In this document: positions 47,154 to 55,921 of the stretch, in pieces
How positions within the stretch are numbered: the stretch's first letter is position 1
How the letters are laid out: the number at the start of each line of letters is the position of its first letter
Origin: Methanosphaera cuniculi
Lineage (GTDB): Archaea > Methanobacteriota > Methanobacteria > Methanobacteriales > Methanobacteriaceae
Length of the DNA stretch: 64,000 nt
Direction: 5' to 3'
Assembly (NCBI RefSeq): GCF_003149675.1
Contig: NZ_LWMS01000031.1
Location: forward strand, 124,001-188,000
Translations under genes and position numbers: made by a program
The notes under the pieces: generated by a model
Seen by the model: only the letters and a program-made list of their open reading frames with translations
Databases searched by the model: none
Told to the model about the DNA's origin: nothing

Positions 47154-47882
47154 ATGACACTTGATAATTGTATAATAGAAGGAAAAAAAGCAGAAATACA
47201 ACTCTTCCAAAAAGTAAAACAAGCACGTACCATGTATCTTGAAAGTGGAGTACAAAAAAGTGGATTTAACCGCTTTCACAAATTCAAGTACTACACACTT
47301 GATGATATAGTGCCTGTAGCAGATGGTATCTGTAATGAACTTGGATTACTAACACTTACAGATGTTACAAATAATACTGCTACAATGCAAGTAGTAGATA
47401 TTGAAACAGGACGTAGTATAGACTTTAAATTCAGTATTCAACTTACTGATGATTGTCCTGATAATATTAATCAACAAATACAAAATCTAGGAAAAACAAT
47501 CACTTATGCACGACGATACCTTTACATGTTATTCCTTGATATTGTAGAACCTGATGCTGTAGACTGTGCAAAACAAACAAAAACAAGTAAAACAACAACA
47601 CCTAAGAATACTAAACCAGTTCAAGAAGTACAAAAAACTAAACCTGATGATATACCAAAACTATCTAAACAAGAAATCTACGACCAAATTTCACCAGAAC
47701 TAGAACGAAAAGTATCAATACAAATGAATAATGAACTTCAAAACAAGAAATTAAATCCATCAGAGCCAAAAAATCGTAGATTAATACTTGATATGTGGAA
47801 AGAAGAAGGATTACTTGAAAGTCGTGAATATCCTGCATATGAAATAATGTTAGGACTTACACCTATTGTTGGTGGATCATAA
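47154..47882 (+). CDS. ERF-family single-strand annealing protein
   Basis: 242 residues. The N-terminal 140 residues match the ERF family: FQKVKQARTMYLESG, SGFNRFHKFKYYTLDDIVPV (the F-x-Y-x-LDDI motif), then IQNLGKTITYARRYLYMLF, the family's SxxTYxxRYxL region. ERF proteins, known from phage P22, anneal complementary single strands in recombination-dependent replication or genome circularisation. The C-terminal part is Lys/Thr-rich then helical and poorly conserved. RBS is weak (AGGAATGAA). It supports a viral or plasmid origin of this region. Confidence 0.82.
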   Translation: MTLDNCIIEGKKAEIQLFQKVKQARTMYLESGVQKSGFNRFHKFKYYTLDDIVPVADGICNELGLLTLTDVTNNTATMQVVDIETGRSIDFKFSIQLTDDCPDNINQQIQNLGKTITYARRYLYMLFLDIVEPDAVDCAKQTKTSKTTTPKNTKPVQEVQKTKPDDIPKLSKQEIYDQISPELERKVSIQMNNELQNKKLNPSEPKNRRLILDMWKEEGLLESREYPAYEIMLGLTPIVGGS

Positions 47883-47884
47883 AA

Positions 47885-48130
47885 ATGAAGTGTGAAGTAC
47901 ATGAACTCTACAAAAACAAACATGTAGAGTTCTCTCCTAATCCTTACATTAAAGTTAAGCATAAAATTCGAATTGAATCTGAGAAGTATATTTTAAGTAA
48001 GCTTGATCGTAATGGTGATGAACGTATATACTTAATTACTGATTCACTTGAAAATATTCATAATGCAATAGATGAGCTTGAAAATATTAATTGGAATTAT
48101 TTCATGTGGCAGATAAAAAAACAATCCTAA
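47885..48130 (+). CDS. small AP2-like or related protein, 81 residues
   Basis: The last 45 residues (KLDRNGDERIYLITDSLENI, HNAIDELENINWNYFMWQ) have the strand-helix-NW layout of the AP2-like units encoded downstream, though weakly. It starts two bases after the ERF stop and is likely cotranscribed. N-terminal Cys/His (MKCEVHELY) are not a clear metal site. Confidence 0.55.
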   Translation: MKCEVHELYKNKHVEFSPNPYIKVKHKIRIESEKYILSKLDRNGDERIYLITDSLENIHNAIDELENINWNYFMWQIKKQS

Positions 48131-48206
48131 TCTATCCCCTTTTTTTATTATTTATAACAAATTTCTTTTCAAAAATAAAAAAATTATTAAAGGAGTTATA
48201 TTAATT

Positions 48207-48437
48207 GTGAAAATTCATGATACAATACACACACTTCAAAACACACGAGGAATACTAAAAAAAGAAGTAGAAAATACACATTACATCTACTCATGCAACG
48301 GATACTATCATATAAGTAAGTCATTAAATGGACGACCAGTATATTATGGCTGCTACAAAAACTTACAAACAGCCCAACATGAACGTGATAAACTTATACG
48401 TTCAGGGTGGAAAAAGGAGGATTCAACAAAGTCATGA
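48207..48437 (+). CDS. AP2-like single-unit protein, 76 residues
   Basis: GTG start after AAAGGAGT. One AP2/integrase-arm-like unit: three strands (HYIYSCNGYYHISKSLNGRP, VYYGCYKNL) and a helix (QTAQHERDKLIRSGW). The pattern G-xY/F-x-YG-x-Y-x-x-L-x-x-A-x-x-x-R-D marks a family present at least six times in this window. Such units bind DNA in integrases and homing enzymes. The stop overlaps the next start. Confidence 0.65.
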   Translation: MKIHDTIHTLQNTRGILKKEVENTHYIYSCNGYYHISKSLNGRPVYYGCYKNLQTAQHERDKLIRSGWKKEDSTKS

Positions 48438-49858
48438 TAATTAGTGAAACTCAAGAACAACCTATCGGACAATATATTAAAAAACGTGGAATATTATACT
48501 ACATAGAACGAACAGGAAAGGGTGGCTCAATTGAAAGTTATGGACGTTATCCTTCATTAATACAAGCACAACAAAAAGTAAAAGAACTAGAAAATACAAT
48601 CTGGAAATCTACAAAAAAATACAAGCCAGCACAGAAACAAAACAATACTAAAGTTGAATATAAAGAAATATTCCATGAACCAATAAAAGGAGTACAATCA
48701 GAACTACCATTTATACAACAAACTTGTGAAGGTTACTTATTATGTGTACAACTTAACCCAACATTTATTTATGGAGATCATTTTGAATCATATGAAGAAG
48801 CAGAAGAATTTAAGAAAATACTAGGAAACTATGAATGGCATGAAACAAAAGATGTAACAAGTCCACACCCCTTACAAGGAATCCAAATACTAGAAGATGG
48901 TTACTGTATAATAGAAGAACCTGATAAGAAATTTAGTAAACTTGCTGATGCACAACATTATGTAGGTATAACTCCCATTAATGAGAAAATACAACAAAAC
49001 AAAAAGAAATTACAAACCTGTCCAATATGTCATAAAGAATTTGATAAAAAAGGAAATAGGAAATATTGTAGTGAATGTAAATCAAAATATTCTTACCCTA
49101 AAAATAAAAAAAGAGAACCTATAAAATGTAAAAATTGTGGAAAAGAATTTATTAAAACCGGAAGTAACCAAAAATACTGTAGCACTAAATGTAAACAAAG
49201 ATATTATTACCATAATCCTTCCATACATGCTAAGAAATATAAAAAAACAAAGAATAACCAGAATACAACCATACAACCTAAGAAATGTAAAACTTGTGGA
49301 GAAGAATTTATTCCTACAGATCTCAGACAAAAATATTGTTCAATAAACTGTAATCCTAATATAAGAAATATATCAAAAAAATGTGTACGTTGTGGTGAAG
49401 AATTTACCCCTCGACCATGGCAAAAAACGTGTGACAAATGCAAAAATATACAAAAAATAAAACATAAAAAAACATGCAAACATTGTGGAAAAGAATTCAC
49501 AGCCAGAGCCAATAATCAAATATTCTGTTCTAAAAAGTGTGGAACAGAACACAACCATAAAACTCCTAAAACTAAAAAATGTGTAACATGTGGACGTGAA
49601 TTTAAATCATCATATCAAAAAAGTAAGTATTGTAGTCCTGACTGTAATCCTAAAGCAAGAAATAAGACCAATACGTGTATAAGATGTGGAGAAGTATTTG
49701 ATGTTGAATTTAAATGGCAGAGAAAATGTAAAACATGCAGAGAAAAAGAAAAACTCTCAAATAAAACAGTAAATAAAAGTAAACAATCACCTGGTGATAT
49801 TCAATGTATGGATGAACAAACAAAACCTTATATAAAGAAATGGGAACAAAATACCTGA
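48434..49858 (+). CDS. AP2-like repeats fused to seven zinc ribbons
   Basis: 474 residues from the ATG overlapping the upstream stop (ATGA). Residues 1-180 hold two or three AP2-like units (YYIERTGKGGSIESYGRYPS, FESYEEAEEFKKIL). Then come seven short zinc-ribbon fingers, each CxxCxxxF...CxxC: CPICHKEF, CKNCGKEF, CKTCGEEF, CVRCGEEF, CKHCGKEF, CVTCGREF and CIRCGEVF, each with a second CSxxC-like half (fingers four and seven end CDKCKN and CKTCRE). The fingers alternate with Lys-rich linkers. It looks like a multivalent nucleic-acid-binding protein. No named family with this architecture is known to me. Confidence 0.78.
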   Translation: MIISETQEQPIGQYIKKRGILYYIERTGKGGSIESYGRYPSLIQAQQKVKELENTIWKSTKKYKPAQKQNNTKVEYKEIFHEPIKGVQSELPFIQQTCEGYLLCVQLNPTFIYGDHFESYEEAEEFKKILGNYEWHETKDVTSPHPLQGIQILEDGYCIIEEPDKKFSKLADAQHYVGITPINEKIQQNKKKLQTCPICHKEFDKKGNRKYCSECKSKYSYPKNKKREPIKCKNCGKEFIKTGSNQKYCSTKCKQRYYYHNPSIHAKKYKKTKNNQNTTIQPKKCKTCGEEFIPTDLRQKYCSINCNPNIRNISKKCVRCGEEFTPRPWQKTCDKCKNIQKIKHKKTCKHCGKEFTARANNQIFCSKKCGTEHNHKTPKTKKCVTCGREFKSSYQKSKYCSPDCNPKARNKTNTCIRCGEVFDVEFKWQRKCKTCREKEKLSNKTVNKSKQSPGDIQCMDEQTKPYIKKWEQNT

Positions 49859-50152
49859 TAATACATGATGAAATGTATATGGGCTGCTATACTAGTGAGT
49901 ATGATGCAGTAACCAGATGTCATGAACTAATAAATAATAATTGGAAAATAACATCATAATAAAAAATATCCTAAATACATTTACATTGCAGATCATATTA
50001 ATCAAAAATATGTTATCCAAAAAAAGATTAATGGTAAATCCATTCATTTTGGTACATTTAATACGCTAGAAGAAGCTATTCATGAACGAGACTTATTAAT
50101 AAAATATAATTGGAACTATGATTTATTAACAAATTGTGAATATACTATCTAA
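49855..50152 (+). pseudogene. frameshifted AP2-like two-unit gene
   Basis: Frame 1 encodes the end of one unit (MYMGCYTSEYDAVTRCHELI, then NNNWKITS and a stop). A second frame continues with a full unit (YIYIADHINQKYVIQKKING, then IHFGTFNTLEEAIHERDLLI) to the stop at 50150. No start codon or ribosome-binding site precedes. It is a decayed relative of the gene at 50182. Confidence 0.6.
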
Positions 50153-50181
50153 AAAACAATTATTGGGAGGAAAACTCTATA

Positions 50182-50514
50182 ATGATTAAAGTAGAAAAAC
50201 ATTTTGATGGAAAATATGAATTAACAAATACAATTGATGGAATCACATACTATTTTGGTCAATTTAATAATATGGATCAAGTAAACTTCGAAATAGACTA
50301 CCGTAATAAAACAGGTTGGAAAATTAATCCACCTGAACGACTTAAATGGAATCATCTACCACGCTACATATATTATCATAAAAATAAAAAGAAATTACGA
50401 GTAGATAAATGGGAAACTCATAGAACCAGGCATTATGGAGCATATAATACACTTGATGAAGCATTAGCCAAAAGAAATAAATTATTAACAGAATTACTAG
50501 AAAATAAAAGATGA
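50182..50514 (+). CDS. AP2-like two-unit protein, first gene before csf1
   Basis: 110 residues with two AP2-like units: KYELTNTIDGITYYFGQFNN and LRVDKWETHRTRHYGAYNTL, each with a following helix (AKRNKLLTELLENKR in the second). GGGAGG lies 10-14 bases before ATG. The stop is six bases before csf1, so it is probably cotranscribed with the csf operon and could regulate it or be an accessory. It is a paralogue of the minus-strand gene at 55922. Confidence 0.7.
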   Translation: MIKVEKHFDGKYELTNTIDGITYYFGQFNNMDQVNFEIDYRNKTGWKINPPERLKWNHLPRYIYYHKNKKKLRVDKWETHRTRHYGAYNTLDEALAKRNKLLTELLENKR

Positions 50515-50520
50515 TTTATA

Positions 50521-51165
50521 ATGGAAACTGACACATTTAGCAAAATGCTCTGCAATGCAACAAACACCACACCAGAACAAGGTGATAAGAATGGTACATG
50601 TTGCATATGTGGACAAACTACAAGAAAAGGATTTAAAAAGAAATTCAGTGGAAATTTTACAGGGGCAGACTTCTTACTTAGTGGAGAAGTATTATGTCCT
50701 GAATGTCATTACATGGTAGGACAAAGTAATAATTTACGCCGTACCATGTTTTTACTAACACATGATGAATTTAAAAAATTTAAGAAAAAAGATCTTAAAA
50801 AAATACTATTCAACCTACCTACAGATAAGGATTATTACCTATATCTTACCAAAACATGGCAAAAAGTAGGATACTTACTAATGAATAATGCACGAAACAT
50901 CAAAGGTTGTAAAAATATCACCACTTACATGGATTATGATAAAATACATTTTACAATACCAGCACTAAATGAATATTATAAAATAGCACAACAACTCAGA
51001 AAATTAAAAATAAGTAAAAAAGTACTTGAAAATGGAGGATATTCTTTATATGATTATAAAATAATACATGAAGCATACCCTGATTGTACACGTAGCATTA
51101 TACGACAACTATCCCAACTTAGAGGCAATCCTATATGGGAATTAGCAGTATACATGACAGATTAA
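50521..51165 (+). CDS. csf1: type IV CRISPR-associated protein Csf1 (Cas8-like large subunit)
   Basis: 214 residues, the size of type IV Csf1. An N-terminal zinc finger is formed by CCICGQTT and CPECHYMV (two CxxC pairs about 32 apart) around FSGNFTGADF. The rest is mixed, with LRRTMFLLTHDEF, YYLYLTKTWQKVGYLLMNNA and a C-terminal helical end (IIRQLSQLRGNPIWEL). In type IV effector complexes Csf1 sits at the crRNA 5' end in the place of Cas8. It is the first of four tightly packed genes, followed by a small helical protein, Csf2 and Csf3. Assignment rests on the zinc finger, size, layout and the much clearer downstream genes. Confidence 0.75.
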   Translation: METDTFSKMLCNATNTTPEQGDKNGTCCICGQTTRKGFKKKFSGNFTGADFLLSGEVLCPECHYMVGQSNNLRRTMFLLTHDEFKKFKKKDLKKILFNLPTDKDYYLYLTKTWQKVGYLLMNNARNIKGCKNITTYMDYDKIHFTIPALNEYYKIAQQLRKLKISKKVLENGGYSLYDYKIIHEAYPDCTRSIIRQLSQLRGNPIWELAVYMTD

Positions 51166-51187
51166 AAAAAATGGAGATATGAAAACA

Positions 51188-51520
51188 ATGGATAATGAAA
51201 CAATAATACAAGTAGAAGAAAAACTAGCTACAATACTAGCACAAATATATACTCACATACCATGGAGTAATATAAAAGTAAACAATGCACATAAATTCTT
51301 CCTTGATAGAATACGTGCAAGTAGCAATACTCAAACATTTAAACAATACATAGATGTACTTTGTATAAAATGTAACATTGAAATGATAAAACTAAACATT
51401 GAAGATATTAATTACTTAAATGAAAACAATCCACTAACAATGAAACTACTACGAACTGAAACATTATACATGTGCAACTATGCACTTGAAATAGTACAAA
51501 ACAACAAAAAAGGAGAGTAA
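51188..51520 (+). CDS. Cas11-like small subunit candidate
   Basis: 110 residues from the ATG at 51188, which has GGAG eleven bases upstream; the ATG at 51179 is only two bases from that site. The protein is entirely helical (EEKLATILAQIYTHIPW, FKQYIDVLCIKCNIEM, LLRTETLYMCNYALEIVQ). Type IV-B loci encode a small helical Cas11 between csf1 and csf2, exactly this position. Small subunits share almost no sequence, so the call depends on context, size and predicted fold. It ends six bases before csf2. Confidence 0.6.
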   Translation: MDNETIIQVEEKLATILAQIYTHIPWSNIKVNNAHKFFLDRIRASSNTQTFKQYIDVLCIKCNIEMIKLNIEDINYLNENNPLTMKLLRTETLYMCNYALEIVQNNKKGE

Positions 51521-51526
51521 ACTATA

Positions 51527-52408
51527 ATGGAAACAATAACAATAAAAGGAAACTGGACAGCACTTAGCCCAATACATCATGGAGGAAGTGAAAATTATGG
51601 AACAACCAAACTAATACATACACTGCCAACACTTGTAACAAATGCACTAAGTGGAGAACCAGAAATAGAAAACATACCATACATCCATGGAAATGCAATA
51701 CGTGGAATGCTAAGACGTCTTATAATGGAAGACTACCTATCAACACTAAATTACCAATTAGATAGTAAAAAAGTATATCATTTCTTATTTACAGGTGGAA
51801 TACTTGAAGCACTAGATAAAAAAGATAAAGGAGCAATCAACCTAACCACTAAAAAATCAATACGTAAATACATACCACCAATAAGCTTACTAGGATCAGC
51901 ACTAGGAAACCAAATGATACAAGGAAAACTCAAAGTAGGAATGGGAAACCTAGTATGTACAGAAACAAAACAATACATAGCAGACACATGTGATAATAAA
52001 TTCAGTGCATACAACCTTAAAGCAACAGACTTTGGAACACGCTTAGATGATCTTGAAATAGGAAAACAAATCCTAGAAAATAATGATACAGAAAAACCAA
52101 AAGATACAGATACCCAAAATAATCAAATGAAATATGAATTTGAAACAATTATACGTGGTGCAAGATTTACACATGAATTTATACTTGAAGATATGCTAGA
52201 ACATGAAAAAGGTTGCTTTAAACGAATGATTGAATTATGGCAACAAAGACCATATCTTGGTGGTAAAAGTAATGCTGGTTATGGTATGATTAAATTAGAA
52301 TACAATAAAATAAATGAACTAGACAGTAGTAGTTATACTGATTACTTAACAGATAATCGTGAAGATATTGTTGAGTTCTTGGAGGATTTATGCAAACAAT
52401 TCAGATAA
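51527..52408 (+). CDS. csf2: type IV CRISPR-associated protein Csf2 (Cas7 backbone)
   Basis: 293 residues, a RAMP/Cas7 protein. The first strand (IKGNWTALSPIHHGGSEN) leads to the family's PYIHGNAIRGMLRRLIMEDY helix. YHFLFTGGILEALDK is characteristic of Csf2, as is ISLLGSALGNQMIQGKLKVG. The C-terminal FEDMLEHEKGCF-like and RPYLGGKSNAGYGM segments give the glycine-rich end. Several copies would line the guide RNA. RBS AAAGGAG lies 10-15 bases upstream. The 3' end overlaps csf3 by 19 bases. Cas7 of type III also has such a fold, but the Csf2-specific segments and the neighbours favour type IV. Confidence 0.86.
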   Translation: METITIKGNWTALSPIHHGGSENYGTTKLIHTLPTLVTNALSGEPEIENIPYIHGNAIRGMLRRLIMEDYLSTLNYQLDSKKVYHFLFTGGILEALDKKDKGAINLTTKKSIRKYIPPISLLGSALGNQMIQGKLKVGMGNLVCTETKQYIADTCDNKFSAYNLKATDFGTRLDDLEIGKQILENNDTEKPKDTDTQNNQMKYEFETIIRGARFTHEFILEDMLEHEKGCFKRMIELWQQRPYLGGKSNAGYGMIKLEYNKINELDSSSYTDYLTDNREDIVEFLEDLCKQFR

Positions 52409-53133
52409 TACAAGAAAAGATAGAAAATTATACACTAAATCATGACTATAAGCCCATAGAAATAACAGTAAATATAAGGTCTCCACTATATACAAGTAGT
52501 CCTTACATATTTCTTGATGGTATACTATCTTATCTATGTTTACGTGAAGCACTAGGAGAAGATTATTGGAGTCTACCAACAGATTACACAGTAGATATAA
52601 GTAAACTTGACATACCACTAAAACAAACACATGACATGTACCATTGCAGTGTAGGATTATATAACAAACCATACTTACGAAAGGATATAGTATATAAAAG
52701 ATTCACAGACAAAGAAACAAGACACCTAACTAAAAAACAACAAAAAGGACGAATCAGAACCAACAGTGGACACTACAAAGATAAAATAATACAACTACCT
52801 CTAGTATTAACAGATAAAATAACATGGTATGCTAATGGAGACAAACAAGAAATACAACGCCTACTAGAACACCTTACACACATCGGTAAAAAAACAAGTA
52901 TTGGTGGAGGATACATCAAAAATATAGAAATAAATGAAACAGAGGAAGATTATAGTTTCATGAAAAATAATAAACTCATCAGTATAATACCAACCAAGTA
53001 CTATAAACAACCCCCAAAAAATGGGGATGAATTTAAGTCACGTACTTATAAACCACCATACTGGGATGCTACACAGAAAACAATATGTATTGTTCCAAAT
53101 AACCAGTTAATAGAAAATATTATAAAAATATGA
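52390..53133 (+). CDS. csf3: type IV CRISPR-associated protein Csf3 (Cas5-like)
   Basis: 247 residues. The N-terminal ferredoxin-like fold has SSPYIFLDGILSYLCLREAL, matching the Csf3 LDGLLAY region. NSGHYKDKIIQLPLV, then LLEHLTHIGKKTSIGGGYI carry the glycine-rich loop (G-KK-SIGGGY). The C-terminal IIPTKYY and KPPYWDA also match the family. Csf3 caps the guide-RNA 5' handle as Cas5 does. GGAGG is just before the ATG inside csf2. No Cas6, DinG, Cas1 or Cas2 gene follows; the next gene is an integrase. Confidence 0.84.
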   Translation: MQTIQIIQEKIENYTLNHDYKPIEITVNIRSPLYTSSPYIFLDGILSYLCLREALGEDYWSLPTDYTVDISKLDIPLKQTHDMYHCSVGLYNKPYLRKDIVYKRFTDKETRHLTKKQQKGRIRTNSGHYKDKIIQLPLVLTDKITWYANGDKQEIQRLLEHLTHIGKKTSIGGGYIKNIEINETEEDYSFMKNNKLISIIPTKYYKQPPKNGDEFKSRTYKPPYWDATQKTICIVPNNQLIENIIKI

Positions 53134-53163
53134 ATAAAAAAAAAATACATGAAGGGATAAAAA

Positions 53164-54069
53164 TTGTTCTTATACCAAAATGATGAATCATTAAATATAG
53201 AAGATTTCATAGAAGATTATCTAATAACACTTGAAATTAGAAATTATTCAGATAACACCATCCAAACATATCAAACAATACTAAATGGATTTAATACATT
53301 TATTAAAACACATGGTAGAATTAAATCAGAAAAAGACTTACTACGAGCATTTAAAAAATACATATTACATCTTAAAAATAAGAATGTATCAAAAAATTAT
53401 TTACACCTAGTTATAAGAATAATTAGATCCTTTTTTAAATCTTCAAAATTTGATATTTATAATGAAATTCAAGTTCCCCGTAAATCCAGACCACTTCCAA
53501 AATTTTTAAATGAACAAGAAGTATATAATTTAATCCATGCAATGGATGATGAATATGACCCAAATAATCTAAATTATATAAACAAAATAAGACTTAGAAA
53601 CAAATTAATACTAACATTATTATATTCAACAGGACTTAGAATATCAGAACTTATAAAAATTAATATAAATGATATAAACTTCGAAAATCATACAATCCGT
53701 ACATGTGGAAAAGGAGATAAAGAAAGAATAGTACTATTTAACGATGAAACATACAATCTACTAAAAGAATATCTGGATAAAATAAAGGACAATAATACAT
53801 ATTACATATTTACAAATAAACAAAATAAAACACTTTCAACACGTACTATACAAATAATGGTTAAAAAATATGCTGAAAAAGCAGGCATTAATAAAAAAGT
53901 AACACCACATGTATTAAGACATTCATTTGCAACACACTTAATGGAAAAAGGAGTTAATCTACGAGTAATCCAACAACTACTAGGACACACAAATCTTAAC
54001 ACTACCCAGATATATGTAGGAGTAGATACTAATTTAATCAAAGAAGCATATAATAATGCCTGGAACTAA
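53164..54069 (+). CDS. XerC/D-like tyrosine recombinase (integrase)
   Basis: 301 residues, usual XerC/D length. The core-binding domain (about 12-95; LEIRNYSDNTIQTYQTIL) is followed by a catalytic domain with Arg I in STGLRISELIKI (about 158), Lys in GKGDKERI (about 180), HxxR in HVLRHSFATHLMEKG (H249, R252), GHTNLNTTQ and the nucleophile Y284 in QIYVGV. It starts with TTG after AAGGGAT. Unlike the three recombinases at 27-36 kb, it keeps the standard GH motif. It may be the element's integrase or a dimer-resolution enzyme. It directly follows the csf operon. Confidence 0.9.
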   Translation: MFLYQNDESLNIEDFIEDYLITLEIRNYSDNTIQTYQTILNGFNTFIKTHGRIKSEKDLLRAFKKYILHLKNKNVSKNYLHLVIRIIRSFFKSSKFDIYNEIQVPRKSRPLPKFLNEQEVYNLIHAMDDEYDPNNLNYINKIRLRNKLILTLLYSTGLRISELIKININDINFENHTIRTCGKGDKERIVLFNDETYNLLKEYLDKIKDNNTYYIFTNKQNKTLSTRTIQIMVKKYAEKAGINKKVTPHVLRHSFATHLMEKGVNLRVIQQLLGHTNLNTTQIYVGVDTNLIKEAYNNAWN

Positions 54070-54157
54070 ATTAAATTATATTCTTTTTTTTTATTATCCA
54101 GATTACAACTAACAACATACTATATAAATAAAGACTAAAAGGAGAACAAATAACATT

Positions 54158-55213
54158 ATGTTAAATGAAGATTATGACCAACTACTAGGAATAAGACAAA
54201 CAAAAACAGTTAATCAAAACATATTAAAATTCAAACTACTAATAGCACACAACTACACTAGTGAAAAACCAATAAACACCATAATACTCACAGGTAGCAT
54301 AAGAAACAATGATTTAATAGAATTACTACTTGAAACAGTACGAAAAATACATAGACACAAATGGATAGACGAACCAGGGGAAAATAATAAATCAATATAC
54401 TCCTTAGAAGGAACAGATAAAGACATAGTACAATGGCATTATATAAGACCAGGTGATTTTATCCCTGATGTTACGACATGCACCCTACGAAACTTAATAC
54501 CAATACATGACATGAATGATTACAATGAACTACCAAAATATGCTAATAACTTTAATGAATTTGTAGACTTCACAGATTTCCAAATATATAACAGTGATGA
54601 ACAAGGAGTAGACCTAGAATATAACATAGACAAATACAACACATGGGATACATACCATCGCTTAAGTGAAATTCAAGATCACTTAAATGATACAATAAAC
54701 ATAATTAATCCATACTATACTTATTTCCGTGAATTAACATGGCAACTAATGGGTATAGAAGCACATGATGAAAGATTAATTAATGATTTAGAAAATTTGC
54801 TAAATCAAAGATTAGCATTATTTGAAACATATTGTAAATTTCATGCAGATAAATTAGTAAAAGTAGAATCATATCAAAACCAAGAATTTTATATACCTCC
54901 TGCAAGTTTACTCTCACAATATATTGATGAAATTGACCAAAGCTTACCACAATATAATGAAAAAGTAATTGAAGCATTTTACGTATATGAACCATCAAAA
55001 GGACTACCACAATATAATAAATTATTATATCTACCAAACATGATTGATTATAATTCCAAAAAAGAAAATGTATATAATGTAGATGACCATTTCATATATA
55101 ATGCTATAGAATATCTTACTAATCTAAAAATAAAATCTATTACAAAAAATGATACAGATGATAAACCTCTATTTGATCCTAATATAAATTGGAATGAAAT
55201 ATTACAAAAATAA
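54158..55213 (+). CDS. uncharacterised protein, 351 residues
   Basis: Acidic, mixed fold, no signal peptide or membrane helix. An N-terminal 130 residues (RQTKTVNQNILKFKLLIAHN, NNDLIELLLETVRKIHRHKW) may form a beta-rich module; the middle is helical (YHRLSEIQDHLNDTINI); QYNEKVIEAFYVYEPSKGLP and a second LPQYN copy (about residues 270 and 286) form a short repeat. AAAGGAGA precedes ATG and a TATA box CTATATAAAT lies near 54120, so it has its own promoter. No family recognised; large unknown proteins in such blocks are candidates for replication initiators or structural proteins. Confidence 0.65.
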   Translation: MLNEDYDQLLGIRQTKTVNQNILKFKLLIAHNYTSEKPINTIILTGSIRNNDLIELLLETVRKIHRHKWIDEPGENNKSIYSLEGTDKDIVQWHYIRPGDFIPDVTTCTLRNLIPIHDMNDYNELPKYANNFNEFVDFTDFQIYNSDEQGVDLEYNIDKYNTWDTYHRLSEIQDHLNDTINIINPYYTYFRELTWQLMGIEAHDERLINDLENLLNQRLALFETYCKFHADKLVKVESYQNQEFYIPPASLLSQYIDEIDQSLPQYNEKVIEAFYVYEPSKGLPQYNKLLYLPNMIDYNSKKENVYNVDDHFIYNAIEYLTNLKIKSITKNDTDDKPLFDPNINWNEILQK

Positions 55214-55263
55214 GAAAAAAATAATAAATTTTTTTTAATATTTTTACATTCATCTTTCTTTTT

Positions 55264-55896
55264 TTAATAATTATGTAAAATATCATTACATTTATCCCAA
55301 TCATGCTCATAAATATGCAAACTCATAGCATGATGAGTCATACAAGTAAGACGTGTTCCCGTCCTATGAGCCACATAATAACCCACTTCACGAAGTCCAA
55401 AAAGATTGGGAAAAGTTGCACCACCACAATCATTACTCCTAAAAAAATCAGTCATATGCAATTCACCATCACCACGAATAAGAAAAGCAATTTCTTGAAG
55501 ACATGGAATTTCATCAACTTCATTATCTTTTATTGGATCTATTGTTATTGCTATTGCACGTCTTGATTCACGACAACTATTAAGTTTACGTATACATTCC
55601 TCTATCTGATCATTTCCAAAATACTTACGTAAACGATTACCATAAGTATAAACAAACCCTTGATCATTATTTGGGTCAAGTAATTCTTTTTTATAGGTTT
55701 CAAGTCTATCATCATGCCATGGACTACACTCTGGTATATCATTACTATTAGGATTAGTTATTTCAAGTACTACATTTTCAAGTTCACGGGTAAGAGTTCC
55801 ACGTTCATCTCTTACTTCATTACCTTCTTGCATTATCTTTTTTACACATGTAAGCCATGCTTTACTTATTGTTGGTGTTCTTATAAATTTAGCCAT
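55264..55896 (-). CDS. thyA: thymidylate synthase family protein
   Basis: 210 residues, the size of the short archaeal thymidylate synthases. Catalytic cysteine C132 is in IPCLQEIAFLI; the phosphate-binding RSND (153-156) follows; N164 sits eight residues after D156 (FPNLFG), in the position that selects dUMP rather than dCMP. The C-terminal HHAMSLHIYEHDWD corresponds to the HIYxxH region. It should convert dUMP to dTMP with methylene-carrying cofactor. It is divergent and lies on the mobile element beside nrdG, so it probably serves element DNA synthesis. RBS GGGGAGG on the minus strand. Confidence 0.82.
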   Translation of the reverse strand: MAKFIRTPTISKAWLTCVKKIMQEGNEVRDERGTLTRELENVVLEITNPNSNDIPECSPWHDDRLETYKKELLDPNNDQGFVYTYGNRLRKYFGNDQIEECIRKLNSCRESRRAIAITIDPIKDNEVDEIPCLQEIAFLIRGDGELHMTDFFRSNDCGGATFPNLFGLREVGYYVAHRTGTRLTCMTHHAMSLHIYEHDWDKCNDILHNY

Positions 55897-55921
55897 AATT
55901 AAAAATATGCCTCCCCTTTTC

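Noticed and set aside
51527-53133. Type III (Csm/Cmr) interpretation of the Cas7 and Cas5 proteins
   Set aside because: There is no Cas10, Csm2/Cmr5-type set or Csm6, and the Csf2/Csf3-specific segments plus a Csf1-like zinc-finger protein fit type IV.
55264-55896. dCMP hydroxymethylase instead of thymidylate synthase
   Set aside because: The asparagine eight residues after the RSxD aspartate is present (N164), which is the dUMP-type residue.
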